Source: an uncultured Erysipelotrichaceae bacterium
GTDB taxonomy: Bacteria; Bacillota_I; Bacilli_A; Erysipelotrichales; Erysipelotrichaceae
NCBI GenBank assembly: GCA_902795905.1
Contig: CADBMY010000095.1
Span: 1-5,495 of the forward strand
DNA length: 5,495 nucleotides
Direction of reading: 5' to 3'
A program made the position numbers and the translations under genes. The notes under the pieces are model-generated. The model saw only the letters and a list, made by a program, of their open reading frames with translations. It did no database searches and was not told the DNA's origin. Positions 5,435 to 5,495 of the stretch are shown one piece after another. Each line of letters opens with the position of its first letter. The first letter of the stretch is position 1.

Positions 5435-5495
5435 AATCAAATTTACCAAAGAATCCTGCCGGTATATCTTCCGATATTTCGTAGCTTTTCCCTTC
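5433..5495 (-). CDS. C-terminal end of a convergent gene, product not recognised
   Basis: On the minus strand a frame enters at the right edge and runs 20 codons (EGKSYEISEDIPAGFFGKFD) to TAA at 5433-5435, inside the T-run arm of the bidirectional terminator. A terminator that works on both strands, with a stop codon right at its base, is what a convergent gene pair would show. The peptide looks like ordinary protein sequence, but a second minus-strand frame is also open here and 20 residues are too few to identify a family. It is called partial with modest confidence. Confidence 0.45.
   Translation of the reverse strand, partial: EGKSYEISEDIPAGFFGKFD

Overview
The window looks like a chromosomal stretch from a Bacillota (Firmicutes) bacterium, possibly an Erysipelotrichia-like or related gut lineage. 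The reasons are strong AAGGAG-type ribosome binding sites, compact operons, a prokaryote-type asparagine synthetase AsnA, T-tailed intrinsic terminators and a roughly even base composition judged by eye. The placement is inferred from style and protein likeness, not from a marker gene.

Layout, left to right: (1) The last 51 codons of asnA (+) end in a hairpin terminator that starts inside the stop codon. (2) A minus-strand PLP-dependent fold-type I aminotransferase (404 aa) converges on asnA. (3) A short divergent control region (about 1394-1493) holds back-to-back promoter candidates and a dyad that covers the -35 zone of both. (4) A tightly packed plus-strand cassette follows. It has an XRE-family HTH regulator (143 aa), an acidic tandem-repeat protein (289 aa, ten copies of a P-[FY]-[ML]-D-E-D-D-[ILV] unit) that overlaps it by 11 bp, and a 51-aa single-pass membrane protein starting 1 nt after the repeat protein. 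The small gene is short and easily missed. (5) A perfect 10-bp terminator hairpin lies directly against the ribosome binding site of the next gene, a MATE-family multidrug/cation antiporter (454 aa). (6) A metallo-beta-lactamase-fold hydrolase (312 aa) follows 21 nt later, probably in the same operon. (7) A 17-bp bidirectional terminator separates it from what looks like the C-terminus of a minus-strand gene running off the right edge.

The most unusual part is the XRE/repeat/membrane cassette. The C-terminal half of the XRE protein already carries two degenerate copies of the same 28-residue repeat, in phase with the ten copies in the next gene. The two overlapping genes together therefore read as one HTH-plus-solenoid protein split in two. 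The small membrane protein could tether or be sensed by this regulator, but that is speculation. The second point of interest is the MATE leader, where a terminator, a consensus TTGACA element and a tiny overlapping reading frame suggest attenuation or read-through control.
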